DNA of 64,000 nucleotides from Mixophyes australis (GCA_036250195.1 JAVHZZ010000004.1:322364628-322428627), one strand, 5' to 3'; shown: positions 10,926 to 21,935, counted from the stretch's first letter. The notes: generated by a model not told the origin, from the letters alone. Numbers and translations are program-made.

Positions 10926-12280
10926 GTGCACCTCCTTCTCAAGCCCTGGCTAGCTGATGGTCATGGGTGTATATTACCAGGGGGTCCTTGCACATGCAGG
11001 TATTTTACTACAAAGTCTCTTTGTAAGTATCGGGACACTGGTGATGTCGCTTTGTGGTGCAGTGCAATAAAAGTCAGAATATTTTGGGCGCCAGACCATT
11101 TCTATAACAAACTGAACTCTTTATTTACACTCCTCTTCCTTCAGCATGATAATCATAATGGTTGCAGTAGTACATAAATATTTATATAGCTCCTTACTCT
11201 CTCTAGCACAGATCTTAATGAGCAATATGGTTGTAAGTATATCTCCTTAATCCTCCTGCACAGTTCTTCATGTTATCTAATGTAATATATGAAAATTCAC
11301 TTGTTTCCTACACTTCAGTACTCCATACTTCACTGCAGTTCACCCCTTCTCTGTGGGAATGATTTCTACCTTTGGCTCTGAAACTTCACTCAGTGTGCTC
11401 TCAGCCCCTCTGCTCTGACACTTCACTCTGTGTGCTCTCAGCCCCTCTGCTCTGACACTTCAGCTACACTGCCTTTTGCAGCAACCCTCTCGCTAGGGTT
11501 TCTTCCATGCAAATGTTCCCGCTCTCTCTCTTGGGATTCTGTTTAGTGATATGGGGTTCTCCCTCTCTCTCGGATTTCAGGACATCTCCCCTCTGTATAT
11601 GCAGCCACACTGCTGCAATTAGCAACCTCCCATACTCTTTTTGGGTCCTTCCCCTTATGGGGCTCCCCCACGCTTCCTTAGGGGACAGTAGTGTTTGTCT
11701 CTAGACAGCAGCCATCACTCACCCACTCCTGGGCAATGCAGAGGGACCCTGGGACCTCCATTCTACTGTCCCAGGTAACCAGATTTCACATAAGCTCTCT
11801 TGCTCTGTGTCTCTGACTGTTGCACTCTCTTTTTTGCACTTTTTGGTTTAATCTTCCCTAATCCTCCTTTGCTGACAGTCCCTCCTTCTTCTCACTCACT
11901 CTCACAGGCTGGGCAGGGTTGTCACTAAAACAACCGGCCTTAGTCCCTTTTCTTTCTACAAACACCTAACTCACCCCCATATGATCCCTGCATGTGTTGC
12001 TTATTTCTCCTACTCCTCTCCTACTCCTCTCCCTTTGCTGGCAACACCTTCTTCTCGCTATAGCGGGCTAGGGTGTGTTGTCAGCAGTTAAAAAGTGTTT
12101 ATAGGGAATTTCTCTCCCTACAAGTCCATCAAACTATTTCACAAGTCTAAAGAGGGTTTCCTACTTGGATTTCTACAAATGACCTTCTCATCTACAGCAT
12201 GGTCATAAACACCAGATAAGGGTACATCCTTACTCTTCTATTCCCCTTATATATTTGTTTGGGTGTCACCAAATGTAAGA
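10926..12280 (-). other. Unclassified repeat-like region, possibly LTR and leader on the minus strand
   Basis: Composition and the pyrimidine bias of the plus strand set this apart from its flanks. At 12268-12280 the minus strand reads ttacatttggtgacaccc, which resembles an LTR end next to a primer-binding site. No gag or pol frame follows. A 36-37-base unit (ctctgctctgacacttcac...) is repeated about 2.4 times at 11376-11462. The assignment is weak. Confidence 0.25.
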
Positions 12281-12653
12281 AAATCATTGCATTTTCATTA
12301 ACCAGTTAAACTGAATTGAAGATTTGACGGTTTCTGAAAAAAATCTCAAATACTTTCACATAATATGCCAATCTTGTAAAATGCTCAATATACTTCATTT
12401 ATTATGGATTACACAGATGAGACATGATTGCCCCTAAACATTTATGTAAAAAAAATTAAGGAACACTAAAGCTGAAAATTAAAAAAAAAATGTAAATAAG
12501 TAACTACTCATTGAAAATGTTCACTGACCCTGTCTTGATTCTAGCTCTTGAATAGTAACAATTCAATGATTGCCATCTCCCTTCTCTCTATAGCACCATA
12601 TTGTGGCCGTAGCACTGCATCTAGATAATACTATTGACTTGAGTTGACACCTA

Positions 12654-12990
12654 GGACCTGATTCATTAAGCCATGCAAAAAAACGTAAATTGCTTTCTTT
12701 TTAAAACGGATGTAAATCGAAAACACATACCTTTGAAATGCCCAAATCGGAAGTTGCTGCATGTGCTCGAGTTTGGCACAACCTTTCTGTACAATGACTA
12801 CATTCATACGATCAGTCCCCTCCCCGTTCCACCCCGGAAATCGTAGACTGTTGTAAAGGTTCTTTGCGCTTAAAGATGAATTGGATGTGACTGCATTTTC
12901 TGGCATATGGTCTGGTTCTGCGCATGCGCAGAGCAATTTTATGCAAAATACGGCATGTATTGACATTAACAATCCCTAATGAATCAGACT
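12654..12990. mobile_element. MITE with cctgattcattaag-type termini
   Basis: The left end reads ggacctgattcattaag. The reverse complement of the right end reads acagtctgattcattaggg, giving an imperfect terminal inverted repeat. The interior has no coding capacity. The ends resemble those of the element at 62775-63086, suggesting one Harbinger-like group. The target duplication was not resolved. Confidence 0.5.
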
Positions 12991-13409
12991 GTATCAATTT
13001 AATTGGAACATGTGAACATCTGTATCACGAATCCGAATGATATTTAGTGGATCCCTTATACCTGCCAAAGGGTAGAGCACATTCAGGGGTGCAGAGACTA
13101 ACGGGTAGGTGGTTTTCGCCAGTAACCGCGCAAGACGGTATGGACTTCGCTGCTCCTATCCCGCAGGTCGTGGTTCCCTGAATGAGTGTTGGCAGAGTAA
13201 ATAGTGGAGCTTGATACAGCGGAGTGGTGACAGCCAGTTAGAGATACACTGAAGGCAATTGACGATAATATCAGTCTCATAGGAATGCAGAGTAATGATG
13301 GTGTAGCGGAAAGTGTCAATGAAGTGGCAAAACTGTAAGTAGTAACTGGAAGCAACAGCAGAAGAGTCCTTGGTTCAGTGATAGTACAAATGGCAGCAAT
13401 GCCGAAGTA

Positions 13410-14200
13410 GAATAGTTGAGATGTAGATGGTATGTCAGGACAACTGCAAATGGATACTGATACAGCGGCAGTTGAATGAAAGCAATAGTGGAGTAGAACT
13501 AGCTGATCCGTAGTTGGTAACTCAGAGCAACAGCAGGTGAATTACTGGTACAGAAACAGTTCCAATAGAAGTGATGATGAAGTAGAATAGCTGATCCGTA
13601 GTTGGTAACTCAGAGCAACAGCAGGTGAATTACTGGTACAGCAACAGTTTCAATAGAAGTGATGATGAAGTAGAACTAGCTGATACGCAAGTTGTAACAC
13701 AGAGCAACAGCAGGTGAATTACTGGTACAGCAACAGTTCCAATAGAAGTGATGATAAAGTAGAACTAGCTGATCCGCAAGTGGTAACTCAGAGCAATAGC
13801 AGATGAATTACTGGTACAGCGGCAGTTCAATACAGGCAGTAATGGAGTGGAACTTAGCTGATCGTAGATGGTAACTCAGATCAACTGCAGGTGAATTACT
13901 GGTCCACCGACAGTTCAATAAAAGCAGTAACAGGATAGAACTAGCTGATCCGCAGATGGTAACTCAAAGCACATCAGGTGAATCACTGACACAGCGGCAG
14001 TTCAAACAGAGGCAGTAATGGAGTAGAACTCCATCCGTAGATGGTGATTCAAAGCAACGGGTGAGTTAATGGTACAGCAGCAGTTCAAATATAGAAGCAG
14101 TGGTGGAGTAGAACTTAGCTGATCTGTAGATGGTGATTCAGAGCAGCAGCAGCAGGTGAGTGCAGGTGCAGCAAGCAGTTCTATTACCGACAGCGGCAGA
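13410..14200 (-). repeat. Minisatellite, about 88-bp unit, about nine copies
   Basis: The anchor agctgatccgtagatggtaa recurs near 13588, 13677, 13766, 13855, 13943 and 14115, with weaker copies at both ends. Each unit also carries acagcagcaggtgaattactggtacag-type sequence. Units diverge by a few bases to over ten percent. There are no unique spacers, so this is tandem expansion inside an LTR. Confidence 0.8.
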
Positions 14201-14333
14201 GAGGAATTCAGCTGACCCAGGACGTTCGTACAAGGCAACAACAGGTGAATCAGACCGAAGGAAGCCAGAACCTTACTGAGAGTGAGTAACTCGAAGAACA
14301 GGCATCGAACAGAAGGAAGTGGGAGGTTTAAAT

Positions 14334-14838
14334 TAAGGGTGTGCACTGGCCACTTTTAGTGTTTTGGGTTTTGGGTTTTGGGTTCTGATTAGCTTGAGGT
14401 TTTGGGTTCTGATTTGTTTTGCCAAAACATCCGACGAAAGGTTTTGGTTCTGATTTATTTTTAAAAAAGCATAAAAAGTGCTAAAAACCAGTTTTGTGGG
14501 TTTTTTTTCACTCCTACGCTATTATTAACCTCAATAACATTCAATAACAATCATTTCTACTAATTTCCAGTCTATTCTGAACACCTCACAATATTGTTTT
14601 TAGGCCAAAAGGTTGCACCGAGGTAGCTTGAGCACATAATACCAAAAAAAGAGGTACAAGATGGAATTGTTCTGGGCCCTCCCTCCCACCCCTCGCGAGA
14701 TTTGACGCGAGACTTGGACCAGAGAGCCTCGTTTCAATTTTTTGCCCGCCGGAAATATCCGAACAGTGCTCGGATCCCGTTCGGATCGGCACTGTTCGGG
14801 TGGGCTCGGATTAGCGAATCCGAGCCCGCTCATCTCTA
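14334..14838. mobile_element. Non-autonomous hAT element, 505 bp, 8-bp TSD
   Basis: An exact 8-bp duplication gtttaaat flanks it (14326-14333 and 14839-14846), the length typical of hAT. The left end is taagggtgtgcac and the reverse-complemented right end is tagagatgagcgg, an imperfect inverted repeat. The interior starts with ttttgggtt-type repeats. It also contains a short inverted repeat built around gaacagtgctcgg and cactgttcgggtg. No transposase is encoded. Confidence 0.75.
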
Positions 14839-16399
14839 GTTTAAATAGTGCTCCAAAATGCTAGAACCACTGGGAACAGGTAGGAGGTCATAAGAGAGAG
14901 TAATGGTAGCACATGCGCAGAACAAGAGGCTAGATGGTGGAAGTTGATCCGATAATGAAGTTAGTGCATCCTGATCACCGCTTACAGGAGGAAGGTAACA
15001 ACGTTGGTTCCCGTCTGCGGGGCCGGAGTGTGAGAATCTGAGCGACTCATGTCTAAACTGGCTTGATTATGTGTAAACCGGTTTTGATTATGTGCAAATT
15101 GGCTGGCCCCTGCATAAATTAGATTTAATTATGGTCGAACTTGTTAACCTTGCTTGAATTTAGCTTGCTTTTTACTCAATCCAACTTTGACAAATGTTGT
15201 TGAATTTTCCAATTTTCTTAGATAGCACAACAGAGTTTAGAGAAACAGTTTGCAGCCAGTTTGAACATCCCTATCCGACTTACATTATGACAGTATAAAA
15301 TAAGTATAAAATAAGAACCAAATAGATGATAGCTTTTCGGGAACCTGAAAGAAGCAGTTAGTGGGTGCTTTTAAGCACCTGAAATTGTTTTAGGTAAAGA
15401 AAAAGAAAACTCAGCAGATTTCAAATTCACAGCAATTGCACCCGCCCTGCACCAATTTAAATCATGTGATCATCTATGTTTCAAGAATACCACAACAATA
15501 TCAGTGGTAGATCCAGGGAAGGTGATCGGGGGACAATCATACCTTTTAAATTGCCAAGATGCTGGGGGACCAATCATCATCTGGGGTGGGGCCAACCAGG
15601 ACCAGCCAAAGAATGAACAGGGATCAGAATGAAAGGGACGTGACCAGGGCCGGACTGGGACTAAAAATCAGCCCTGGCATTTAAAAAACACACAGGCCCA
15701 CCTGCTGTTGACTCCATGCGCGATATTGTTGCACGCTGAAGTGGCGTTGCTGTGTATCACACTTTGTCTTCAGCCCACCCTGATCAAATGTCTTGTTGTG
15801 CAAATCAGTTTGCTTGAATAACAAAAGCATACCGTTCCGACTGTGTGCGAAAAATAAAACGACTACAGTAAACCCAGGGCCTAAGTAAGGGTTTCGGTCA
15901 CCGTAGGCAAATACACCAACAGCGCCTCCCAACCCCCGTTCCACCCAATGTATAGAAATACTTCTAAATATAAATATTCCGAAATATTCTTCAGCATTCA
16001 AATTTAGATTGATTGTGCCGTTGTCTCTTACCTGTTCTTGCTCTTCTCTCTTGCTGCTTTGTTGTCTTCTCGCTGGCTTCTGGAAATTTGGAGTCCTGTA
16101 TTGAAAATGCAAAAATTTTACTATATTGCAAAATGTTAACAAACCCTTAATGATTAGGCTCTTTAATTAAAAAAAAACACTCCATTATGGACAGATAACA
16201 CTACCCCATTGTACAGGCATATATAAGCAATATCTGAACATTTGTGGTCAATAAAATATTTACCTCTACCAACCCCATCTAATATTCTAGTGATAGCTGA
16301 GACCAGAGAGCAGCCATGTAACTGCCACACAAAACAGATATCATGCCCCCCAAAGCTGCTCTATTTAATTACCACGCAGGACATTTTATAAACCCTGTA

Positions 16400-17235
16400 G
16401 ACATATTCAGCCCCTCTCCCCCCCTGCAGACATTTTCAGTCCATCTTCCGCCCCCCTGCAGACATTTTCAGCCCCTCTTCCTTCCCCCTGCAGACATTTT
16501 CAGCCCCTCTCCCCTCCCTGCAGACATTTTCAGCCCCTCTTTTCCCCCCATGCAGACATTTTCAGCCCCTCTTTCCCCCCCCATGCAGACATTTTCAGCC
16601 CCTCTTTTCCCCCCATGCATACATTTTCAGCCCCTCTTTTCCCCCTCATGCAGATATTTTCAGCCCCTCTTTCCCACCCATGCAGACATTTTCAGCCCCT
16701 CTTTCCCCCTCCTGCAGACATTTTCAGCCCCTCTTCCCTCCCCGCACGCATTTTTGTGTCCCGTCTCTTCCCCCCATGCGTACATTTTCGGGGTCCTCTC
16801 TCCCTCCCTCGGGGACATTTTCAGGTCCTCTCTTTCCCCCCCTGTGCACATTTTCGGGACCTCTCCCCCCCCACCTGTGCACATTTTCAGGTCCTCTCAC
16901 CCCCCTTCCTGCACACATTTTCGGGTCCCCTCTCCCCCCTTCCTGCAAACATTTTTGGGTCCTCTCCCCCCGGGAGCACCATTTTCCCTGTGAAAAGAAA
17001 GAATACACTTTTTTGGGTCCTCTCACCCCCCCTCACACATTTTCAGGTCCTCTCACCCCCCCCTTCCTGCACACATTTTCGGGTCCTCTCTTCTCCCCCC
17101 CCCTGCACACATTTTTGGGTCCTCTCTTCCCCCCCCTTCCTGCACACATTTTCGGGTCCTCTCTCCCCCCCCCCCCACCTGCGCACATTTTTGGGTCTTC
17201 TCTCCCCCCTTCCTGCACACATTTTCGGGTCATCT
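16400..17235 (+). repeat. Minisatellite, about 26-31-bp unit, roughly 30 copies
   Basis: The unit is of the form gcagacattttcagcccctct plus a C-rich spacer of variable length. Left units carry gacattttcagcccctc and right units carry cacattttcgggtcctctc, a directional shift in sequence along the array. A 40-bp block beginning cgggagcaccattttccctg is duplicated near 16971 and 17239. That marks a larger duplication step within the array. Confidence 0.85.
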
Positions 17236-17282
17236 CCCCCCGGGAGCACCATTTTCCCTGTGAAAAGAAAGAATACACTTAC

Positions 17283-17423
17283 CTCAGCAGCCTCCGGGAA
17301 TCCACTGTGCGCCCTCCACAGTCAATCCTACGCGCCCGCGCGATGTGACGTCTGACGTCACGTGCGGCCGCGTAGGACTGTCTGTAGAGGGCGCACAGTG
17401 GATTCCCGGAGGCTGCTGAGGTA
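17283..17423. repeat. GC-rich inverted repeat (about 54-bp arms)
   Basis: ctcagcagcctccgggaatc...tacgcg (17283-17334) pairs with cgcgtaggac...gcctcctgag-type sequence (17369-17423) almost throughout. The short centre holds cgtctgacgtcacgtg. Such hairpins are common inside non-autonomous hAT elements. Confidence 0.8.
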
Positions 17424-17744
17424 AGTGTATTTTTTATAAAAGCGCTGCAGCAGGGCCGGCCCACAGAGCCGTCATGACGTGTGACGTCATGGCGGCTCAA
17501 AATATAAATTTTATTTAATTTAATTGTATTTCATTTAAACGGGGATCGCAGGGAGCCAGACCGGCCCACACTGCCATCGGCCCTTTTGGCATTTGCCAGA
17601 AGTGCCAGATGGCCAGTCCGGCCCTGGACGTGACTATGCTAAAATGGCCCTCTCCCCCCCTGAAAAGAAAGGTCAGGTCCGTCACTGAAACATATCATAT
17701 GTTTACTTTACCTTCAGATGAGATGTATGTGTTTTTCTTGTATT

Positions 17745-17762
17745 ATTAGTAGTTCTCCATAG
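17745..17762. repeat. 18-bp target-site duplication, left copy
   Basis: attagtagttctccatag is repeated exactly at 18618-18635, directly after the A tract of the U2-headed insert. That marks both ends of a target-primed insertion. Confidence 0.85.
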
Positions 17763-17780
17763 TAGTTCTCCGTAGTTCTC

Positions 17781-17816
17781 TCGCTTCTCGGCCTTTTGGC
17801 TAAGATCAAGTGTAGT
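17781..17816 (+). pseudogene. U2 snRNA 5' fragment (nt 2-37)
   Basis: This is an exact 36-base match to my recollection of the vertebrate U2 5' end. The Sm site and 3' stem-loops do not follow in order, so it cannot act as a spliceosomal RNA. Near the far end of the insert, gattttggagca (about 18575-18586) loosely resembles the U2 Sm-site region, but this may be chance. Confidence 0.8.
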
Positions 17817-18617
17817 TCCTGTCCTAGAAGGGGTGATTCGGGGCCACCCTGGAAGGGATGGGGCTCCTTGGTCTGATGCCAGAAGGCCAGTGGTGACTTG
17901 GTGGCTCTAGGTTGTCTGTGCCTTCGGGGGACAGGGCCCGGAGGTGACCTGAAAATGCACGGGTGGTGGTGGCCCCACTATCACGAGTATAGAGTAAGGC
18001 ACAGAGCACAATATACCGAGAGTGTACCCTGCACCACCATTTACTTTCTTGGTCCCAGCCTTATGGCTGGGCCAGAAATTTTTTTACACCCTCCGGCCAT
18101 CAGGCTGGGGCTTATGGGCACTTTTCTATTTATTGAACATGCAGCACATGCACATTTAGCACTTTTTTATGCACAGATTTCAGTTGGTTTGATTTTCGTT
18201 TGCACGTTTTTGGGTTTGGGTTTGGCCCTAACGGTAACCCCTCTCCCTCAGTCATCTGAGACTCTCTCCTTATGGGGAGAGTTAAAGAACCAGTCCCCTG
18301 GGGAAAGCTTCGGCCGACCCTGGGGTAAAGGGGGCTGCCCGAGCCTTGCGGCGGAGGCAGCCCTGAAGACCCTTGCTCCCAAAGGGGCCTTTTGGCTCCG
18401 GGATTCAGGGATGTAAAGGGGCACCCCCTAGCTTCGGCGAAGGGGTGCCCGAAAAATCTCTGTTCCCCTAAGGGGCCTTTTAGCTTTGGGGGATAGGGAG
18501 CAACGGTGCCCTTTCCTTTTTGGGATGGGTCTAAAGTCCCAAGCCCCCAGCACTGTTATTGCACGACACTGGGTGATTTTGGAGCACGCACCTCGAGTTT
18601 CAATAAAAAAAAAAAAA
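17781..18617 (+). mobile_element. Retrotransposed unit with a U2 snRNA head and poly(A) tail
   Basis: Bases 17781-17816 equal nucleotides 2-37 of vertebrate U2 snRNA (tcgcttctcggccttttggc, taagatcaagtgtagt), the first stem-loop and branch-site recognition region. After about ten weakly similar bases the sequence leaves U2 and runs through an unrelated 780-bp body of moderate GC content. It then ends in caataaa and an A tract (18605-18618). An exact 18-bp duplication brackets it. This is the structure of an L1-type retrotransposition product. Known parallels are SINEs with snRNA heads (SINEU of crocodilians) and Tx1-clade LINEs that target U2 genes. The body has no coding capacity I can support. 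It could be one chimeric event or a repeat family, and a copy search would decide. Confidence 0.75.
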
Positions 18618-18639
18618 ATTAGTAGTTCTCCATAGCTTT

Positions 18640-19160
18640 CTGTTACAATACTCTTACATCAGAACAAATATTAACTGAGTTCATAGAGATGCTGCTGGGT
18701 GCCTCTGATTGATGTTTTATGTTATGTGTTTGTAACTTTCATTACATTTGGATTAATTCTGATTCATGAGTACATTTCAGAATTTGATCCTTATTTGTAT
18801 TCATTATTTCAATGCAGCCCTGGATATTGTGTCTCTGCATCAGCTTAATATTCACACTGCATTTAAAACATAATTCATAACAGTATAAAAGAAATAGTGT
18901 TGTAATGGTTAACGTAGTATTTATTGCAAATAAGACTGAGCAATAATTTTTCAATTTACTCTGCAAATTAATCCAAATAAATGGCTTGAATTATATATTC
19001 ACTTAATTTTTTAATTTTATTTGCCTCATCAAACCAAAGAGTATTGAGCTGTGAACATTATGCTTTTGAGGTACGATTGCGCCCTTCCCATATTGCACAC
19101 AATGCCTAAAGAGACTCTACAAGGACACCACAGATCAAACTATTAAATATATTTTTACTC
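18640..19160. other. AT-rich sequence, nothing recognised
   Basis: No supported gene or repeat structure. Confidence 0.5.
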
Positions 19161-19163
19161 TGC

Positions 19164-19487
19164 GGTAGTCACTACACTGACTACCAAAATGCTGACAACA
19201 AATAGCCCGACTTCATAACTGCTATTAAGGTACTGTAGAATGTAGAAGACTTTGTAAATAACATTCTACAACCGACGCCTCCTTGAATCAGCTCATTAAT
19301 AGCAGAAATCATTGTGTCGCCCTTCAAAGTGATGTAATTTTGTCCGAACGGGATGTTAATTCGGCTCAATTCTTTCAAGTCTGTTTTTCAAGCACTCGGC
19401 ATTAACAGTGTGTCGGTAAGCACAGTTTCACTGTTATGATGTCAGACTATTTGTTGTTGGTGTTCTGGTAGTCGGTGTAAGTTACCC
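19164..19487. mobile_element. MITE with about 45-bp terminal inverted repeats
   Basis: The left end, gtagtcactacactgactac followed by caaaatgctgacaacaaatag, pairs with the reverse complement of the right end, taacttacaccgactacc followed by agaacaccaacaacaaatag. The interior is non-coding. Exact ends and target duplication are not certain. Confidence 0.6.
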
Positions 19488-20061
19488 AAACCTGTTAACT
19501 AACATTTATTAAAATATAGAATGCAGTCTTGACTAAAATGAGTTCACTCATATTATTAATTCTTCCTTTACCTCACCCATTTCTGACCCCCTCATAATAA
19601 ATATTATTTTTTTTATTTACAGTCAGAAGAATTATCAAACCAAGAGTTTTCCTGTTTATTTCTTCCAATCTACTCAACACCATTCTCTGCCTCTATCTCA
19701 GCACACTGGCGGGCACTTTAGCCATGAAGCCAGATTTCAGGGTGCAATAAGAAGGTTGAAAAAGGCCTGGATCTCTGCTTTATCCCATGATCAATAGATT
19801 GTTGTGAACCACTGCTCTAACTTTGCATACCAGTGTAATTCTCACTATATTGGTATACTAGATATTATTCTCAGTCTCTGTTCCATGTATATGTATGTAT
19901 ATCTGTCTGTGTGTCCCAGTGTATGTGTGTGTGAGATGTGATAACACTTAATATCTCTTTGCATTTTACGAAATAGTGTTAAAAAAGCATTTAAAATTGC
20001 AAGTAAAATGTATTTAAATCTACAAAAATCCCTAAAGCTCTGAAAACTAGATGGCCCTGAC

Positions 20062-20237
20062 CAGGGGCAGGCTTAGCTGGGGTGCAGAGGGGGCACCAGC
20101 CCCCCTGGGCCAGTCCCATAATGGGCTACCTTGGGCTGGGTCACGGGGCCACCTGCATTTTTTTCCCTTTAAAATGTTCCTAATAGGTTGCTGAGTGGAG
20201 TTTTGCCCCTGGGTTAAAATTTGCCAGCCCTCCCCTG
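20062..20237. mobile_element. Short hAT-like MITE, 176 bp
   Basis: Terminal repeats are caggggcaggct and agccctcccctg. The flanking octamers gccctgac (20054-20061) and gccctggc (20238-20245) differ at one base, consistent with an aged 8-bp hAT target duplication. Confidence 0.6.
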
Positions 20238-20304
20238 GCCCTGGCCATTCAGTTACATTTTCCAGTTTTAAATTTCCACTTTGACCACTGGTGGTAAGTG
20301 TACT

Positions 20305-20412
20305 TAAACTGTACATTCCAATGGGATGGGGACTGACTGATTCAATATCTATGGAAAGTGTTGTGCTATATAATAGTGATATTCAAATAATAATAATAAT
20401 AATAATAATACA
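20305..20412 (+). mobile_element. Diverged 3' tail of the tRNA-headed SINE
   Basis: ctgtacattccaatgggatgggga and tgttgtgctatataat match the tail of the SINE at 5327 (ctgtaagctccaatggggca, gtggcgctatataa). An AAT microsatellite (20389-20410) takes the place of the usual ATG repeat. Confidence 0.5.
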
Positions 20413-20706
20413 ATCTCTGTCACCATGCCTTATTGTTCAACACAAACTATAATACAGTAATACTGTAATACAATTTACAAGTTTCTAATACATTACAGTC
20501 CCCACTGTCTCCCATATTACCACATGAAATTATTCAGCAAATCACACATCTTCAATTCTCCATAATACTGTATAACAGCATCAGTAATCTTTCACCAATA
20601 ATTCAACAATTTAAAGAACAAATTGAAAAGCATATTGGCCTAAATTGACCAGCACACCACAGATTCAATTATCCAGTGCATTTTAGACCCCAGTTGTCCA
20701 GCAGTT
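20413..20706. other. AT-rich spacer, nothing recognised
   Basis: No motif stands out. Confidence 0.5.
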
Positions 20707-20709
20707 TAG

Positions 20710-20861
20710 GGGGTAAATGTATGAACCTCCAGATTCTTCAACTCCGGCGAGTTCAGCGTCTTCAGCGCTTAAATTTAAAGCGGCGCTGCCTTGTAAAGGG
20801 AAGCGCTGACGACGCTGAACTCGCCGGAGTTGAAGAATCCGGAGTTTCATACATTTACCCC
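20710..20861. mobile_element. Palindromic MITE, 152 bp, TAG target duplication
   Basis: The two halves are inverted copies (ggggtaaatgtatgaa, caactccggcgagttcagcg). The 3-bp sequence tag flanks both sides (20707-20709 and 20862-20864). A 3-bp duplication and short palindromic structure fit a PIF/Harbinger-like MITE. Confidence 0.7.
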
Positions 20862-21137
20862 TAGGTGTCAGTTGTCCAGCACTTTACAACAATTGCCAGG
20901 TATATTATATTTCTCTGAATTGTCCAGCACACAACAACTACTGAATGCCAAGCATATCATAGTCACAATTGTTTGCAATATTACAAATCTCAGTTTATAA
21001 TGCAGCATCCACTCGTTCAGTATATTACAAATTGTATCAAAATGACCCTCTAATTCTGGCATCCCATTTATTCACTCAGATTGCCCCCTTAACACCCCAT
21101 GATAATGATGCTCAATACCATGAGGAATAAACATTTG

Positions 21138-21312
21138 GGGCTAGATTTACTAAGCTGCGGGTTTGAAAAAGTGGGGATGTTGCCTATAGCAACCAATCAG
21201 ATTCTTGCTTTCATTTATTTAGTACATTCTACAAAATGACAGCTAGAATCTGATTGGTTGCTATAGGCAACATCCCCACTTTTTCAAACCCGCAGCTCAG
21301 TAAATCTAGCCC
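21138..21312. mobile_element. Palindromic MITE, 175 bp, copy 1
   Basis: gggctagatttactaagctg and its inverse at the far end enclose arms with gttgcctatagcaaccaatc in both orientations. Flanking ttg triplets (21135-21137, 21313-21315) give a 3-bp duplication. The element at 54170-54344 has the same length and differs at about four positions. Confidence 0.8.
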
Positions 21313-21935
21313 TTGGACTTTTAAATAATAAACAGAACAAATTCAGTTGTCTAAATGTAATATTTAATTATTTAATAGCACAATGCACATCCAATGCCAT
21401 GTATGTTCAAATTAAATATAATACAGCTGTCAAACTAAGATAGTGATTTTATTTTCTGCAAACATTAATAGAAACATACTAAGATTTTATACCTTGTGCT
21501 CGATTCCATACTTTAGAAACTATTCAATGTCAACTATTCTCCTTTAAGGTATAGACGGTGTAACTTTCATAAGCAGCCAGAAGGCTAATATTCTTTAATG
21601 CTTTGTTTTCCAAATAGTTTATTTTCAGACCTTTGAAAATAAAGATAACACTTCAAAGACATACCTACTTGAACCAAGTATATTAAATTTGTAAGTAAGA
21701 TCAGCATATCTGATGCCGGTTTTCACTGAGAGTCTTTTTAATCCCTTTAATGCTGCAGAGGGTAATCTTAAATTACATTATGTGTCTAAATCCTGCTGGG
21801 TAGTATATTGCAATCATTAAATAGTGAAAGCAATTTAAAGACCAAAACAATGAGTCAATGTCTTACTAGTCTTCTAATCAGTTTCATCAAAATGTATATA
21901 AATAGACTATCACTGTTTGCACACTATATTGATAT

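Larger units (their letters stand above)
13085..15035 (-). mobile_element. Gypsy-like LTR, decayed, interrupted by a hAT element
   Basis: The layout matches the better-preserved LTR at 26948-28725. The minus-strand start (tctcacactccggcc, near 15035) corresponds to tgtcactcaccggac there. A tatttaaacc promoter box follows, and the transcribed half is a minisatellite. The hAT insertion (14334-14838) splits the promoter box. Left boundary and target duplication are uncertain. No internal coding region was found, so it is probably a solo LTR. Confidence 0.5.
15645..17626. mobile_element. Non-autonomous hAT element, 1.98 kb, carrying a minisatellite
   Basis: An 8-bp duplication gacgtgac (15637-15644 and 17627-17634) flanks terminal repeats cagggccggactgg and ccagtccggccctg. 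The interior holds a second hAT-type start (cagggcctaagtaaggg, from 15875), a sequence block shared with 45423-45830, an 830-bp minisatellite and a GC-rich hairpin. No transposase motif is visible. Long plus-strand frames over the minisatellite are compositional. Confidence 0.8.

Noticed and set aside
12268..12285. Retroviral primer-binding site
   Set aside because: The short tttggtgacaccc match alone is too weak without a paired LTR or gag/pol frame.
16343..17355. Three long overlapping plus-strand frames (216-246 codons) rich in Pro, Phe and Ser
   Set aside because: They all lie over the C-rich minisatellite, which lacks stop codons in several frames. They are compositional, not genes.
17781..17816. 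Functional U2 snRNA gene
   Set aside because: Only the first 36 bases match. The Sm site and 3' stem-loops are absent in order, and a poly(A) tail with target duplication shows retrotransposition.
17898..18416. 172-codon plus-strand frame inside the U2-headed unit
   Set aside because: No recognised domain, and the unit is a GC-rich non-coding retroelement body. Open length is within what composition allows.
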